DNA of 64,000 nt from positions 36,413,501 through 36,477,500 of the forward strand of contig NC_068558.1 in NCBI RefSeq assembly GCF_022201045.2, read 5' to 3'. The number at the start of each line of letters is the position of its first letter. Position 1 is the stretch's first letter. The translations under genes and the position numbers were made by a program. Source of the DNA: Citrus sinensis (taxonomy: Eukaryota > Streptophyta > Magnoliopsida > Sapindales > Rutaceae). Under the pieces are notes generated by a model. It worked only from the letters and a program-made list of their open reading frames with translations. It had not been told where the DNA came from and ran no database searches. Positions 23,201 through 35,275 of the stretch are shown here, in pieces.

Positions 23201-24290
23201 CAAATGAACAAGAATAACCAGATTTGTCCCAAACAGAAACTAAAATCAAATTCCGTCGAAAAGACGGAACAACAAAAGTATCTAACAAATCCAAATAACA
23301 ACTAGTTTTCATAAGTAATCTAAAATGCCCAATTGCTTCAACTTCTACCGTCTTGTCATCTCCTACATAAATGCATCTTTCAGCATCACTTGGCAGCCGG
23401 TAGCTCAGGCAACCCTGCAATGAAACACAAATGTGAGTAGTAGCACCCGAATCTATCCACCATGTGTTTCTTGGTACTGAAGCTAAATTAGTTTCAGAAC
23501 AAACCAAAGTAAAAAATGTACCTTTCTTTACGCGCCATGCGTGATATTTTTGACATTCCTTCTTCACATGTCCAGGCTTGCCGCAGAAGAAACAGCCATG
23601 CTCGGCCTTTGGTTTCTTTGGCTCTGGACCCTTACAAGCAGCAGCTTCACCTTTTTTTGTTCTTTTGCCCTTATCTTTAGAAGTGCTTACCATATGTGCA
23701 TATTCGGATTTCTCTTGCTTCAGTCTCTCTTCTTCTTGCACACAAAAGGAAATCAGTTCATTGAGATTCCATTTTTCTTTCTGACAATTGTAACTGACTT
23801 TGAACTGATTAAATTGTGTTGGGAGAGAGATAAGGACCAAATGCACAACCAAATCATCATATAGGTCGAGCCCTAATGCCTTAAGCTTAGAAGCAAGATG
23901 AGACATCTCCATGATGTACTCCCGAACGTTTCCCTTGCCTTTATACTTTATTGAAATCAAGCTTGCTAAATGCGTACTTGTTTCAACCTTATCATTTTTT
24001 GTAAAACGTTTCTGAATTTCGGTAAGAAACTCACTAGCACTTGTAACCTCATCAGTTATAGCACTCCTAAATACTTCTGGAATACCGCGCTTCATGATCA
24101 TAAGACTCATCCTATTAGATCGATCCCACTTCTCATAGTATAACACATCCTCAGATGTACTATCATCAGTGAGTTCGTCTGGCTTAGGGTGTCTGAATGA
24201 TAAGTCTAGATCCATGCAGCCTAAGAGAATCATCATATTCTCTTTCCAGTCCTTAAAATTAGTCCCATTTAGAACCGGGACACTATTCAT
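20264..24290 (-). CDS. Copia gag-pol polyprotein, frameshifted in RNase H
   Basis: The main frame, 24290-20559 (1243 codons), starts with ATG. In order: a gag domain ([13 protein letters not shown]), a CCHC zinc knuckle ([14 protein letters not shown]), the protease active site WIDSGATTH, the integrase zinc region (HKRLGH) and catalytic core with DDYSRYGY and DRGGEYYG, reverse transcriptase with YVDDILLA, and RNase H with SDSDFAGC. Near 20570 the frame is broken by what looks like a small deletion next to a stop. The RNase H remainder continues in another frame to 20264 ([14 protein letters not shown], then [12 protein letters not shown]). The element is therefore probably non-autonomous now, although RT and integrase motifs are intact. 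Several shorter open frames on both strands here are shadows. Confidence 0.95.
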
Positions 24291-24908
24291 GTTTGCAGAT
24301 ATAGAAGTAGCAGACAGAAAAGCTAAATCGAGAAGAAAAAAATAATGCTCACATTAAATAACTCAAGTAATAATCTTTAAAAATTTAAAAAACAAATTAT
24401 AACATTTCAAGATACCTAGCACAACATTAGTAACAAGTCTTTGGACTATAATACTAATTTTAAATGGTACTCTTGTTGCAATGATCAAATTTTGACAATA
24501 AATTATGTCAAGTAATGAACCAATCTTTGGATTAGTAAATTACTCACATTAAGTTATCTTAATAATCGTCACAAATTTACCATCACAAGTGTGTGTGTAA
24601 TTAGGCCAAATATTAACCTTCCTTTGGGTCGATTAACATCCGCAGGAATTACACAAACACAAACATCTAACACTTCAAATAAACTACTCTACACAAGAGA
24701 TATCACTTTGGTGACTTCTTGTTTTAATTAGCATATCATCAATGTTAGACCAATAATAAACTTATGTTATAAATCATTTTAATTTAAAGATTATAAAACC
24801 ATAACCGAAATAATTGATAAAACCGAAACCGAAACGTGGTCTAACCACAACAATTACAAAATTCCAAGCAAAATGATATTAATAACTCAATAATCTAATC
24901 ATGGATGT

Positions 24909-24921
24909 GGCTCTGATACCA
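24909..24921 (-). other. Copia primer-binding site
   Basis: TGGTATCAGAGCC on the minus strand, complementary to the 3' end of initiator methionine tRNA, 2 bp from the LTR. Confidence 0.9.
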
Positions 24922-24923
24922 CT

Positions 24924-25393
24924 TGTCCTCTTAATCTTCATAACATCCATATTAAATTACTGAGAAATACGAAAGCGAAAGCGTACCTGAATCCATGGTG
25001 ATTCGTAGTGGTTCTTGAGTGTAGGAGATGGACTTCCAATCTTCTCTTTTTCTTGAGTTTAGAATTCTCTTTGAGAGGATTAGAGAATTACAAAAGATTA
25101 TTAGAGAGATTGGGGACCATAACCCCTTTTTATATAAATATCGTGACTATTAGTTTTCCTTTTGGAAAACCCAACAGTCACGTATTTATGATAATAATCA
25201 CTTCAGCCCCTCATTAAAGTGATGATTAAATTCTGGTATCTATGCATTTAATCCACAATAATTATACCCTTAACCATTTAATGAACTTCAATTAGATCAC
25301 TTAATTCTTGGCTTATTAAATAATAGCACACACATTTTATTTATTTCATGTGTGGCCCCAAATATATTAGATTAATATAAAATTAATCTAACA
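24924..25393 (-). repeat. Copia 5' LTR
   Basis: 470 bp, TG...CA ends, with near-identity to 19385-19854. Confidence 0.95.
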
Positions 25394-25440
25394 CTTACAA
25401 CATAAGAATCTTAGCTTGGATTCGAGGCAGTCGAGCTCTT

Positions 25441-26331
25441 TGATCTGAGCTCTTCTTAACGAAAGTCGGGAATAAATTGAGCTTAGCGATAGTTTAAGGT
25501 ATGGATTATAATATTTTTCCCCACTATTTGAATAATTCCACCCCAATCACTAAAACTTTTTTTAATGTTACAAATTTGACCTTCATATTTTGTGCTTCAC
25601 ATTTTCAATCTCGTTCAATTCAGCTGATCGACACCTTTCCCTACCCTTATCAAACTAAAATCTATTTTGTTGATTTCAGTATGAGTGCCACAATTGACCT
25701 ACTCTAGCACATTTATGTGTGCCTTTCATTTTCTTAAACTCTAACAAAACGATCAGAAGCATCAGCATCATAGTTGGTGAATGGAATATAAAATCACCTA
25801 ATCGGTGTCTAAGAATCGTGTCACTTAATGAAAAATTAGTTCAAAAATTTAACTGAGATAATCACCCCAAGTTCCACTAGTTTGTAAATACTCAATAAAA
25901 AATACATTGTAGCAAAATTATGAGAAACAGTGCAAGAGAGTTCAACAATTCATGTTTATTTGTCCCAAAACCCAAATGATAGTTACAAATTTCTTCATGA
26001 GGATGGTGGCCTGTTGCTTCCATTTGTAGTTTTGTGTGCTTGGCTTTCTTTTAAAGCTTGGGAGCAAGGTTACGATGAGTGGGGAGAGAAGAGAGAGAAA
26101 AAAATGTTGATGTAAGGGTAGTTTGGTAACAAGAGGGGTTTATTCATAAAATAATTCGATTTTCAATGTTTTTGTGGGTTGTGTTGTAATGGGGGTGCCA
26201 TTACAAAATAAAATGGGGGTGGAAATGTCATCATCCTTGAGGTATTCTGATTTTTTAAGTTTTTGTTTAACCCTCAACTTAATACCAGCTTCTTCGTTGT
26301 AAACTCAGGTATAATAGAAAAGTTGAGTTGG
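25441..26331. other. Unit 2 counterpart of about 11800-12680
   Basis: No supported gene. A short hydrophobic open frame seen at 12309-12464 is broken by a frameshift in this copy, which argues that neither is a gene. Confidence 0.5.
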
Positions 26332-27114
26332 TAGGGGTGTTCAGAATCCAATCCGATCCGTTCAATTCATCTGATCCGCAAAAATCCAATCTATGGATTG
26401 GTGGATTTGATTAGATTAAAATTTTAAAAATCCACAGTCGCTAGATTGGATATGGATTTACTTCTGTAAATCCACAAAAATCCGCGAATCCGCAAAAAAA
26501 TAAAAAATATATTTATTTATTTAATTAAAAAATAATATTTGTACATGTGTTACTACTTACTAATAAATAAATAAGTTAAAATGTAGTTACATTAGCACTA
26601 TACATATTTTATCCGATAATAATGTATAATAAATATGATTAAATAATTGAATAACTAAATAAACAAATATAGCTTTCTAAACATTTAATTTTTATAATTT
26701 TAGTTAATTTTCATGTATTGATTTAAACAAATGAGATTTCTTCTTTTCACGGTATTATATTTTGAGACTTTGAATGTATTATTCTATCTTTATTTAAACA
26801 CTTAATTTATTTAAATCTTATTCAATTTTGAATTTGATCGGTAATAAAATTATTTTTATATAAGATTTTTTATTTAATTAGTTTGTACAATGAACAGAAT
26901 TAAAAAAATTTTAATCCGCAAATCGATCCGCAAAATGGTAGATTGGATATTGATTGGGTCAAATCCACATTCGATCTATAGACATATGAATTGGATTTGG
27001 GTTGCATTCGCCAATCCGTGGATTAAATTGGATTGAAAATTTACAATCGATAAAATCATGGATCGAATATGGATTGATGTTCAATCCGCAAAATCTTATT
27101 CTCGAACACCCCTA
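26332..27114. mobile_element. hAT-like non-autonomous element
   Basis: Ends TAGGGGTGTTC and GAACACCCCTA form the typical hAT terminal pattern. The interior is AT-rich, and both sub-ends contain repeated AATCC.ATC motifs such as TCCAATCCGATCCG. No transposase is present. The equivalent place in unit 1 (near 12683, AAAACTTGAGGGTGTT) lacks the element, giving an empty site. The flanks AGTTGAGT and ACTTGAGG are consistent with an 8-bp duplication that has mutated. Confidence 0.75.
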
Positions 27115-27219
27115 ACTTGAGGGTATTAAACTTAATTAGTTTAATAGCTCCGTTTGGCTATTAAACTACAACTATTTAACTTTAATTATAATTTGGAAGT
27201 TAGTGATATTCTAACTTAT

Positions 27220-27420
27220 TAATCATTTTCAGGTGCAGATGCCTGCATTTTTTTAATGCTGGCATACTTTTAAACTGTGCGGTATAAAATGGTTAATTTT
27301 CGAAAAGAATTATAAAATCGTAGAGTTTAAGAGAGTTAAAAACTAACTCTCTTAAATTCCATGGTTTAAAGTGTATCTGTATGAAAATAAAATGAAGACG
27401 CCCGCACTAGAGAATGATTA
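27220..27420. mobile_element. MITE, absent from unit 1
   Basis: The left end TAATCATTTTCAGGTGCAGA and the inverted right end TAATCATTCTCTAGTGCGGG match with few changes. The unit 1 site (near 12795) is empty. A relative lies at about 35081-35275. A long fortuitous open frame crosses it. Confidence 0.75.
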
Positions 27421-27739
27421 TCTAACATATAGTTTATTTGATGAAAAACTTATATTTACTCTTAACTTTTATTTAAAAGTTGAAGCTTGTACTTCTCAGC
27501 AATTATGGCCTAAAAGCAATGCTAGAATACTAAATAGAGCCGAACTTAAGGAGTTGAAAACGAAAATTTTGAGAACAAAATTTGGTCCCAGGAAAATAAT
27601 AATAATAATAATGATTATTATTATAAAACACCTTGAAAAATTAATTTTTATTAGAAAATGGGAGGCAAAATGTTGTATCATTCATACAACACTACATTGT
27701 ATTTGCTCACGAGTCATGACCACCGCAACATCTCCAATG

Positions 27740-28500
27740 GGAGGATATATAGCTCAATCGAATCTCACAACAAAAAGACAGTAACAACAAAAGGGGACCT
27801 CTCGGATGCCTGAGAGATAAAGAAAAGAAAAGGAAAAATGAGTATAATATAATTCAGTGAGTGGATTGTTAACATTACTACTTTCATAACATACAGGGAA
27901 AGTAGGGAATAATTTAACGAGTTATAATAAGGTAATGGAACCAAGTTATTGATAATGCTTTCAATTAGTATTCTGTTTACATCCATATGTGTAAATGGAG
28001 AATATAATGATGCAAAATAACAAATTTCGAAGCATATCGAAGATTTGGTTATAACCATGTTGAGAAAAATCAATGCACAAGGAGAGCATAGTCGTACAAG
28101 AATGCAGTGAGCTCAGAACTAAAGCAGAGTAGTCACAGCAATATAATTAAGCTAATCATAATATTATGACTGAAATATATATTTGTGTATAGCTCCAAAA
28201 CCTATTCTGAGTCAATATTGAAATCCTACCAAATCTTACGATCAAAACATATAAACATATCAAATACTGTGATTCTGCGCTTGAATAAATTCTGATTAGC
28301 AGAGTAAATGTCATAGCATCATCCATTGTTAAACTTCATAATCAAGTACGGAACAATCAGTAATTACTAAACTTTGTAAGCAACAATAGAAGGATTGTAA
28401 TAAATTTAAAAAAAAAAAAAAGGGGTAGATTGACTCACAGCTATAAGAAGAAGCTTAGCCTTGATCTCGGCCAGTCCTGCGATTATCTTCAGCTACAATA
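27740..28500 (-). repeat. RBR-downstream repeat module 3
   Basis: Module copy 3' of RBR-B. It keeps the block encoding GLAEIKAKLLLIA (about 28441-28495, minus strand) with TGTAG acceptor and GTGAGT donor on either side. The block encoding ISAVYEFTLG in other copies is missing here. Confidence 0.55.
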
Positions 28501-28834
28501 AAATGCAACAGATTAAGTACTTATATGTGGTAAATTTGGTGCATAAAAGGACATGAGTGGCCTTTCAGCTTCTTCAACATACTTAGCAATGTATCACACA
28601 CATTCTCTCAATCATATGATCAAACAAGTAATGTGTTTCACTGTAAACTCAAAAGGTAACATCGCTTTTAAATAATATTTTCTCTCCCGCGTCATCCATG
28701 GCATTAACAGCATCAATTAATAAAAGTGGCACCAAAAATTCTAGTCTGATCAGACACTATCAATCGACACGCGAATCTAAAAATAATAATAATATTGAGT
28801 GTACAAACATTGAAACTATAAGAAAATTTTCGAA

Positions 28835-29697
28835 CTACTTACTTCTTAAATTCATCAAAAGAGCTAGAAAAAATATAATTCCTGCGATGAATAAAATTGG
28901 AAATGCTCTCCTGCAGTTGCATGGAAAACTTCTAAAGCATGAACATCCGAGCGGATACTTTCCCCCACATTTATAACAAAATTGAGTCTTGCATCTGAAA
29001 AAGTAAATAATGTTGATGATGAAAAAAAATTATGCTTTACAAAATAATAGTTAACAAAAAAAAAAAAAACTAGCCTGCACATGACAACAGAGCAGCCGTT
29101 CTTGCGCTCAACACAGTGGCCACAGCCAGGGCACCTAGTCCAATTCATCGTCTCCACAAGCTGCCCAAACATAATATCATTTGGGTCCCTCAAGTTCCCA
29201 CTTTCTTCACATCTGAAGCCAGCATGCCATTTCAACTTGCACTGAAAACAGAACCATTGCTTGCAACTTGGGCACTGAGCTTTCTTCAATGTCCCATTTC
29301 TCTCACACTCATTCACCACCAAAGCCATGCAGTTTGTGTTGGGACAGTAGCTTCTCTCGAACCCCAGAACATAATCTTCGCAAAGAACATCACACCATTT
29401 TGAAAAAAGACTCGATGGGATGATGGGTTCGCAAGAAAAAGGGTCTAAGTCATGCCTACACTCTAATCCAGGGCATTCGATTTTGGCTGTGTTGTCGTCT
29501 TGGACCTTCACTTGTATGTATTTGGCTATGCAATCTTGACAGAAAGGGTGTGTGCAAAGATTCTTGTTCTTGAATTTCTTGCTTGCTGCCATTGGCTCTA
29601 TGCAAATCTCACAAGTGAAGCTGCTTCCACTGCTTTCTTCTTCTTTTTCTTCTTCTTTCTCTAGGTTTTCTTTTGGTGTCTGCAGTGTATTTCCCAT
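28835..29697 (-). CDS. RBR E3 ubiquitin ligase with membrane anchor (RBR-B)
   Basis: The unit 2 duplicate of RBR-A. Exons 29697-29075 and 28994-28835 give 260 aa. RING1 (CEIC, CTHPFCQDC, CPGLEC), IBR (SYCPNTNC to HAGFRC) and RING2 (CPGCGHC, KNGCSVVMC, CKTQFCYKCG) are complete. It differs from RBR-A in exon 1 by only a handful of residues (for example LCTHPF for RCTHPF, ECRHD for ECSHD, CEDY for CDDY) and has a shorter Glu run. The C-terminal helix is AFPILFIAGIIFFLALLM. The intron donor is GC (AG|GCTAGT) followed by a long T run; reading through it gives a false longer frame. An in-frame Met 11 codons upstream is an alternative start. Confidence 0.88.
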
Positions 29698-30755
29698 GAC
29701 TTTTTTGCAGCTCTCAATTCTCTCATTCATTTTCTTTCAGAGTCCATTTTATAAGGTATTAATGGAAAAGCAAACGAAAACTCTTGGAAAAAATTGTTAG
29801 ATTTCTGATTTCTGTTTGACTGAGAATATAACGCAACAATTTCGCACCGTTTTCCTGGATAGGGGACAGTTCTTTCAACTTTCTGCTCTTGCGCTTGCTT
29901 GGGGGTTGGGCGTGTGGGGGAGAGCTTACACGGAAATAACCATGTTTTTGCATTATAATTTAAAGTCCTTGTATTTCATTTTATTCAAAAATCATATTAT
30001 TGTTATTAACTTTACGAAATAAAGTCTAAGGCCGTTCTTTTACCCTTTTTTTTTTTCTGAATAAGCCAACTAAATTTTAATGTAAAAAAATTTCATGCTT
30101 TATTTTTATTTTTCATATCTATTCCCGGAATCTACATAAGTATGTCCAATTAATACAAACTCATCTTTCTTTTCCAACTCACATTCCTTTCCATTTTGCT
30201 GAGTTACTTCATTCATTAAGTTCTTGAATTTTCCATGCATATCATCATAATTATTATTCTTAAGCTTTTTGTGTAGCTATGTATATAGTCTGTATTTATA
30301 GAATCTTTTTTTTTACTGAATTGGATTTTAATTCATACTTTAATATATGAGTCGTATGACTTTGGGATTAGGCCTTTAGGGTTAGAAAGTGTTCTATCAT
30401 TGTCCAATTTATATTGCCCATCCTTACTGATTTTAACATGTAAACTTAGAAAGGGTGCAATGTAAAAAAATATAGATTTTTATTTTTTTAAAGATATAAA
30501 ATAATAAACAACCTAATATTTATTAAAAGAGATTCAAATAAAAAAATAAATATATAATTTAAAATCAGACATTCAAATCTATTTATAATTCAAATTAGTT
30601 CAATTATATTTAAATTTCAGACAAAAAAATATCACATAAATATATTTTCTCTGTTACAAAAAGTAGTATGACATTATACATAATATATCACACTAAAAAT
30701 CTACTTAGAATCAGAAACTATTGGCTCTCCAAGTACAATTCATTACTCTCTTAAA
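29698..30755. other. Upstream region of RBR-B
   Basis: Counterpart of 15287-16700 without the 15953-16154 MITE. No gene was seen. Confidence 0.5.
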
Positions 30756-31253
30756 AGGGTGGCAAGACGAATAAATAAATCGAACTTGAATCAATTCGTA
30801 AATGAATTAGATCAAAATTCAATAGATTTGAAGTGATCAAACCAACAGTAATTTCATGATTCGGATTTGACTCATTTGTTAAACAAAAATCCATGTAATT
30901 TGTTTCTTGTACAAAATTAACCAAATCAAATCGAATTTGGATTCATTTACTATTCATTTAACCATTTATACAGAAGTACGAACAAATGAATCGAATTTAG
31001 ATTCGTTTACAAAAGTAATAATTAGTAAATAAAAAATAAGCAGAATAAAATTTAAAAAAACCATAAAATTAACATCCTAGAATTTACAAACAAATCTTAA
31101 ATAAATAAATAAATGAATCAATGACTTCAAACTTAGATTTTTTAACAAATTGAATTGAATTCACCCATTTATTAAATGAATTATTTTTTTCAAACTTAAA
31201 CTCATTTAATTTGTATCGAATTTAATCGAATAAACAAATCATGTTGCCACCCT
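30756..31253. mobile_element. hAT-like non-autonomous element (unit 2 copy)
   Basis: AGGGTGGCAAGACGA at the left and TTGCCACCCT at the right, same interior type as 16703-17196; inserted before the segmental duplication. Confidence 0.65.
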
Positions 31254-31949
31254 ACCGACAACATACATGGAGAGACTCACAAAATCGAGTTCAATAACAA
31301 AGTAAGAAATGCTCCCCGTTAGCGAGTCCAATTGGTTTAATTGATAATTTATCGGAACATTGTAACAAAGTATGGTAATAAACTTGGAATTTAGTTTACA
31401 AACAAATCGACTAAATCATGCTAAATATGACGTCAATCTGAAGTTAAATAAAATGTGACGTGAAACAAAATTTTATTTTATATTATATTTTTTAAAATTA
31501 TAAGTACTTGGCGTGCAACGAGAACTTCTCTTATTCCCTTAAAAGTCCGTCATTTTATACGTTTTTCATTTACAATCTTGAATCTCCTCCTGTATTAAAC
31601 AGAGCTGTACTAATTATTTATTTTCCATCACTCAAGTCTCAAGAAAAGGGAAAATCGTCTTATTATTTTCTGAAAACTGAAATTCCAATAAGTATATTCA
31701 AAATCCTTAATAAGCCTTCGCCCTGATTAAACGCGGTAACCCCTCCCCAAAAAGAAAAAAAATTTTGTCAGAATTTTCCCCCCCTTTTTTTTTTTTTTTG
31801 GGACTAATGACCCTGTAAAGCAGTTCGGAAAATCACTTCTAAATAAGTCGTTGAAGTTCACGTCCATTAGATCTCCTGAGAAAGGCATGTTATATGTATA
31901 TGAATTACATCCGTACACCATCCCTCTGAATGAACTAAACGTTTCCGTT

Positions 31950-33060
31950 TTATTTGGTGACCAAGATCAGTACATATCAAAGCTACTTCTACCTAAGTAA
32001 CTACGAGAAATAGTTTATAAGTGACAATTAGAATAGACTAAGTTGGTGAGACAATAGCATGCTCGAATCTCGCCACAAAAAGATATTAACAGCAAGGAGG
32101 AAGCTCTTGAATGCCTGAGGAGATAGAAACAAGAAGAAGAAAGATGAGTATAAATGTATAATATATATAACTTGGTGAGTGGATTCTTTAAAGATAACTA
32201 CTCTCATAACATACTTTCTGGAATCCACTAGTACTAGAAAAGGATAATAAACACATAAATAAATATAAAATTACAACAAGGAAGAAGAGAATAATATAAT
32301 GAGTTATAAGTATGATTTCAGTTAATATTCTGTTTACATCCATATCTATGATTGGAGAATGATGTAAAATAACAATTCTAAGCATATTGAAAATTTAGTC
32401 ACAACTCAATGCACAAGTAGAGCATGCCAAGCCCATTGTACATGAATGGAGTAAGCTCGGAATTAAAAGCAGAGCAGTCACAGCAAGTGATACACTGCAA
32501 ATATAATCAATGCGCACGGTGAGCAATATATGCTAGTCATATATAAGTGGAGTGTTGTCACATACTGGTGCAGAACTGTTATAGCTGCCATACTTGATAC
32601 TCAACACACGTGTAACGATAAAAGCTGGTCATACATAGACTACAGTAAGCAAGATACTCACCCAATGTGAACTCATAAACAGCAGACATAACCAACATGC
32701 TTGCAGAGAAACAGAGAAACATAAACTAATAGTAACATTGTAATGGTTCAGCAACATATTTGAATTCACTATTAAAATACCAGATCTTGAGAGAAATGCA
32801 TATAAACTTATCAAATATTGTATTTTCGCACATGAAAATTCTGATTACAGACTATATGTCATTTCCTCAACCATTGTCACACTTGGCTATCACGCAATGG
32901 AACAATTAGTCATTAACGTTGTAAGCAACAATAATGAGATAAAATAAATAGAAAATCAATAGTTCATCCACTCACAGCATAAGAAGCTCAGCTTGGATCT
33001 GGGGCAGTCGAGCACTTCAGGCCAACTACAACAAAATGCAAAACATTATTTACTTATATG
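31950..33060 (-). repeat. RBR-downstream repeat module 4
   Basis: The most complete module copy with RBR-C. On the minus strand it carries in order the LPQIQAELLML block (about 32986-33036) with TGTAG acceptor and GTGAGTGGATG donor, the MLVMSAVYEFTLG block (about 32661-32700) with GTGAGTATC donor, and the CTTACTCCATTCATGTACAA block (about 32400-32455) after CCGAG. Confidence 0.6.
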
Positions 33061-33755
33061 TGCTTTCTAATCTTAAAGTCCTTGATTTATTTGTTAGGAG
33101 GCATGCTAAGTTGCGATTAACAGATCCTGTTGTTCTTGCCGACATGGCAAAATGATCTGGCCCTCTAGAAGCTGAGAATTGGTGCAGCTTGGCAGGGTAC
33201 TTTTCAGCTTCACAACAATTTCACTTTTGATCCACATAGAGTGAAGAAAATAATTAAATATGTCAATTAATTCGCTAAATAACAAGAGATGACTGATCTT
33301 TTAGCTTTTACAACCTACGACTAAGCAACGTGCCAAAATACAAATTGCCGCAAAGTTGTAATCATTGTATTGTTAGACTCTATCAACTCTCAAGCATATT
33401 ATCAAATGACTAATGTGCTTCAACACAGACTCAAGGTAACATCATTTTTCAGCACCATTATCTTCCACATCATCCACAACATTAACAGAATCAATTACTT
33501 CAAAAAAAAAAAGGACCGGAAAATTGTGACCTCAAGTCATCAACATGCACAATAAACTTACGCAAGATCCAAAATCTAACCAAAAGCCCTCTTGGCACTT
33601 TCAATATTTCCAAGACCTAAAGTTCTGATCTGATCAAACATTCATGTATAATCACTATGGGCCCCTTCTCCATTGTCAAACACTACCAATTGCATTACAA
33701 ATCTTTTTTCTTTTTTAGAAAAAAAAAATTGAAACGGAAATGATAAAACTTTAAT

Positions 33756-34676
33756 TCAATCAGCAAAAAATTTGAAGCTCAGAAATTTTTCATACTTACT
33801 CTTTTTCATTAGAGCCAATACAACCACATGCATTACAACTATAATTGCAATGTTTGCAATCATTAAACGGCAGTATCGGGTTGCTTGGCATGGACATCCA
33901 AATAAAGTCTTTCTCCCACATTTATAACAAAATCGAGTCTTGCATCTGAAAAATAATAAATTAAAAAGGAAAAAAAAAACAACTTTGATCATGAAAAAAT
34001 TAAATTCCCGAAACGTTAATTAATAAATAACAAGGAGAAAAGAAGGAAAACAAACTCGCCTGCACAAGACATAAGAACAGCCTTTCACTTTCTCAACACA
34101 GTGGCCACAAGCAGGACATCTAGCCCAATTCATCGTCTCAGCAAGCTGACCAAATACAATATCATTCCGGTCCCTCAAGTTTCCACTTTCTTCACATCTG
34201 TACCCAGCATGCCATTTCAACTTGCACTGAAAACAGAACCATTGCTTACAATTTGGACACTGGGTTTTCTTCACCTTGCCACTTCTCTCACACTCATTCA
34301 CCACCATGGCCATGCAATTTGTGTTGGGGCAGTAGCTTCTTTCAAACCCTAGAACATAGTCCTCACAGAGAACATCACACCATTTTGAAAAAAGACTCGC
34401 TGGGATTACGGGTTCGCAAGCAAAAGGGTCTAAATTATGCTTACAGTCTAATCCAGGGCATTCGATTTTGGCTATGTTGTCGTCTTGGACCTTCACTTGT
34501 ATGTATCTGGCTATGCAGTCTTGACAGAAAGGGTGCGTGCAGAGACTTTTGTTCTTGAATTTCTTGCTTGCTGCCACCGACTCCGTGCAAATCTCACAAA
34601 TAAAGCTGCTTCCATTGCCTTCTCCTTCTTCTTTCTCCAGGTTTTCATTTGGTTTCTTCTGCAGTGTGTTGCCCAT
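33756..34676 (-). CDS. RBR E3 ubiquitin ligase with membrane anchor (RBR-C)
   Basis: Exons 34676-34060 and 33945-33756, 268 aa. RING1 is CEIC, CTHPFCQDC, CPGLDC; the IBR runs from SYCPNTNC to HAGYRC; RING2 is CPACGHCVEKVKGCSYVLC then CKTRFCYKCG, with the Cys in KGCSYV as likely catalytic residue. One helix (IANIAIIVVMHVVVLALM) precedes a basic tail. The tail may instead be spliced: KKSKYEK is encoded by GAGTAAGTATG, a good donor sequence kept in RBR-D. The intron donor inside RING2 is GC (AG|GCGAGT). Start at MGNTLQKK by conservation; an upstream in-frame Met lies 6 codons before. Confidence 0.87.
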
Positions 34677-35080
34677 GATTTTTGCAGCTCTCAATTCTCT
34701 CTTTGATTTCTAGGAAGTCCATTTTTAAAAGCTATAAATGGTAAAGAGAACCAAAAGTTTTGGAAACGTTTTGTTTGTTTCCCGATTGTAGTGAGCTTGT
34801 TGCTGTTTCTTTACTGACCCACAGCGTTCATTCGCTGACTCGCAATAAAGAGTCAAACTTGCACACCAACGGGGCGGGCCGGTTCAGAGCAGTGCATCCA
34901 ACCATCGGCTTAGCAAGAAAATCATATTAGTGGGAAAAAATTTATATAACATCAAAAAAAAAAATCTCATTTCATTTTTCTTATAATTTTATTAGTATTT
35001 TTTATACATTTTAAGAAACTAAATTTTTAAAAAAGGAGTTAAATCATAAAAGATTGAAGAGCATATATATATATAATCAT
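34677..35080. other. Upstream region of RBR-C
   Basis: A moderately GC-rich patch at about 34800-34910, otherwise AT-rich. Nothing further was recognised. Confidence 0.4.
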
Positions 35081-35275
35081 TCTCAGGTGCGGACGTCTGT
35101 ATTTTTATTAATGCAAGCACTTTTAAATTGTACGTTTTAAAAAAGTTTGTTATTATATAAACCATAAACCCATATAATTTTAAAGAGTTAAAAACTAACT
35201 CTCTTAAATCTCGCAATTTTAAAATGTGTTCGTATTAATATAAAAAAAAAAAACACTCGTACTAGAGAGGGACTA
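35081..35275. mobile_element. MITE related to 27220-27420
   Basis: It shares ATCATTCTCAGGTGCGGACG with the left end, GAGAGTTAGTTTTTAACTCT-type central text (minus strand) and ACTCGTACTAGAGA at the right end. Confidence 0.65.

Larger units (their letters stand above)
19385..25393 (-). mobile_element. Ty1-copia LTR retrotransposon, nearly full length
   Basis: A 6009-bp element in minus orientation. The LTRs, 19385-19854 and 24924-25393, are 470 bp each, begin TG and end CA, and differ at four positions by my reading, so the insertion is young. The flanking 5-bp repeats are CTCAC (19380-19384) and CTTAC (25394-25398), one mismatch. The primer-binding site GGTATCAGAGCC (within 24909-24921, minus strand) lies 2 bp inside the 5' LTR and matches initiator-Met tRNA. 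A purine tract GTGGGAGATAT precedes the 3' LTR (about 19855-19866). The order gag, protease, integrase, RT, RNase H is that of Ty1-copia. Confidence 0.97.
11800..33030. repeat. Segmental duplication, two copies around the copia element
   Basis: About 11800-19384 plus 25394-25440 (unit 1) and about 25440-33030 (unit 2) are direct copies. Shared landmarks: GGGAATAAATTGAG (11820, 25471), GAGGATG.T.GCCTGTTGCTTCC (12356, 25998), the RBR genes A and B with their flanks, a hAT-like element (16703-17196, 30756-31253), and the repeat module (18340, 31950). Near the junction, unit 1 exon-like sequence TTTGATCTGA (about 25440) passes directly into CTTCTTAACGAAAG, the counterpart of 11797. Unit-specific insertions post-date the duplication: 15953-16154 and about 17985-18305 in unit 1, and 26332-27114 and 27220-27420 in unit 2. 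Confidence 0.85.

Noticed and set aside
23541-23864. Plus-strand frames over the gag region
   Set aside because: Antisense shadows of the copia polyprotein.
27371-27784. 137-codon plus-strand frame
   Set aside because: Crosses a MITE end and an ATA/ATT microsatellite; absent from unit 1.
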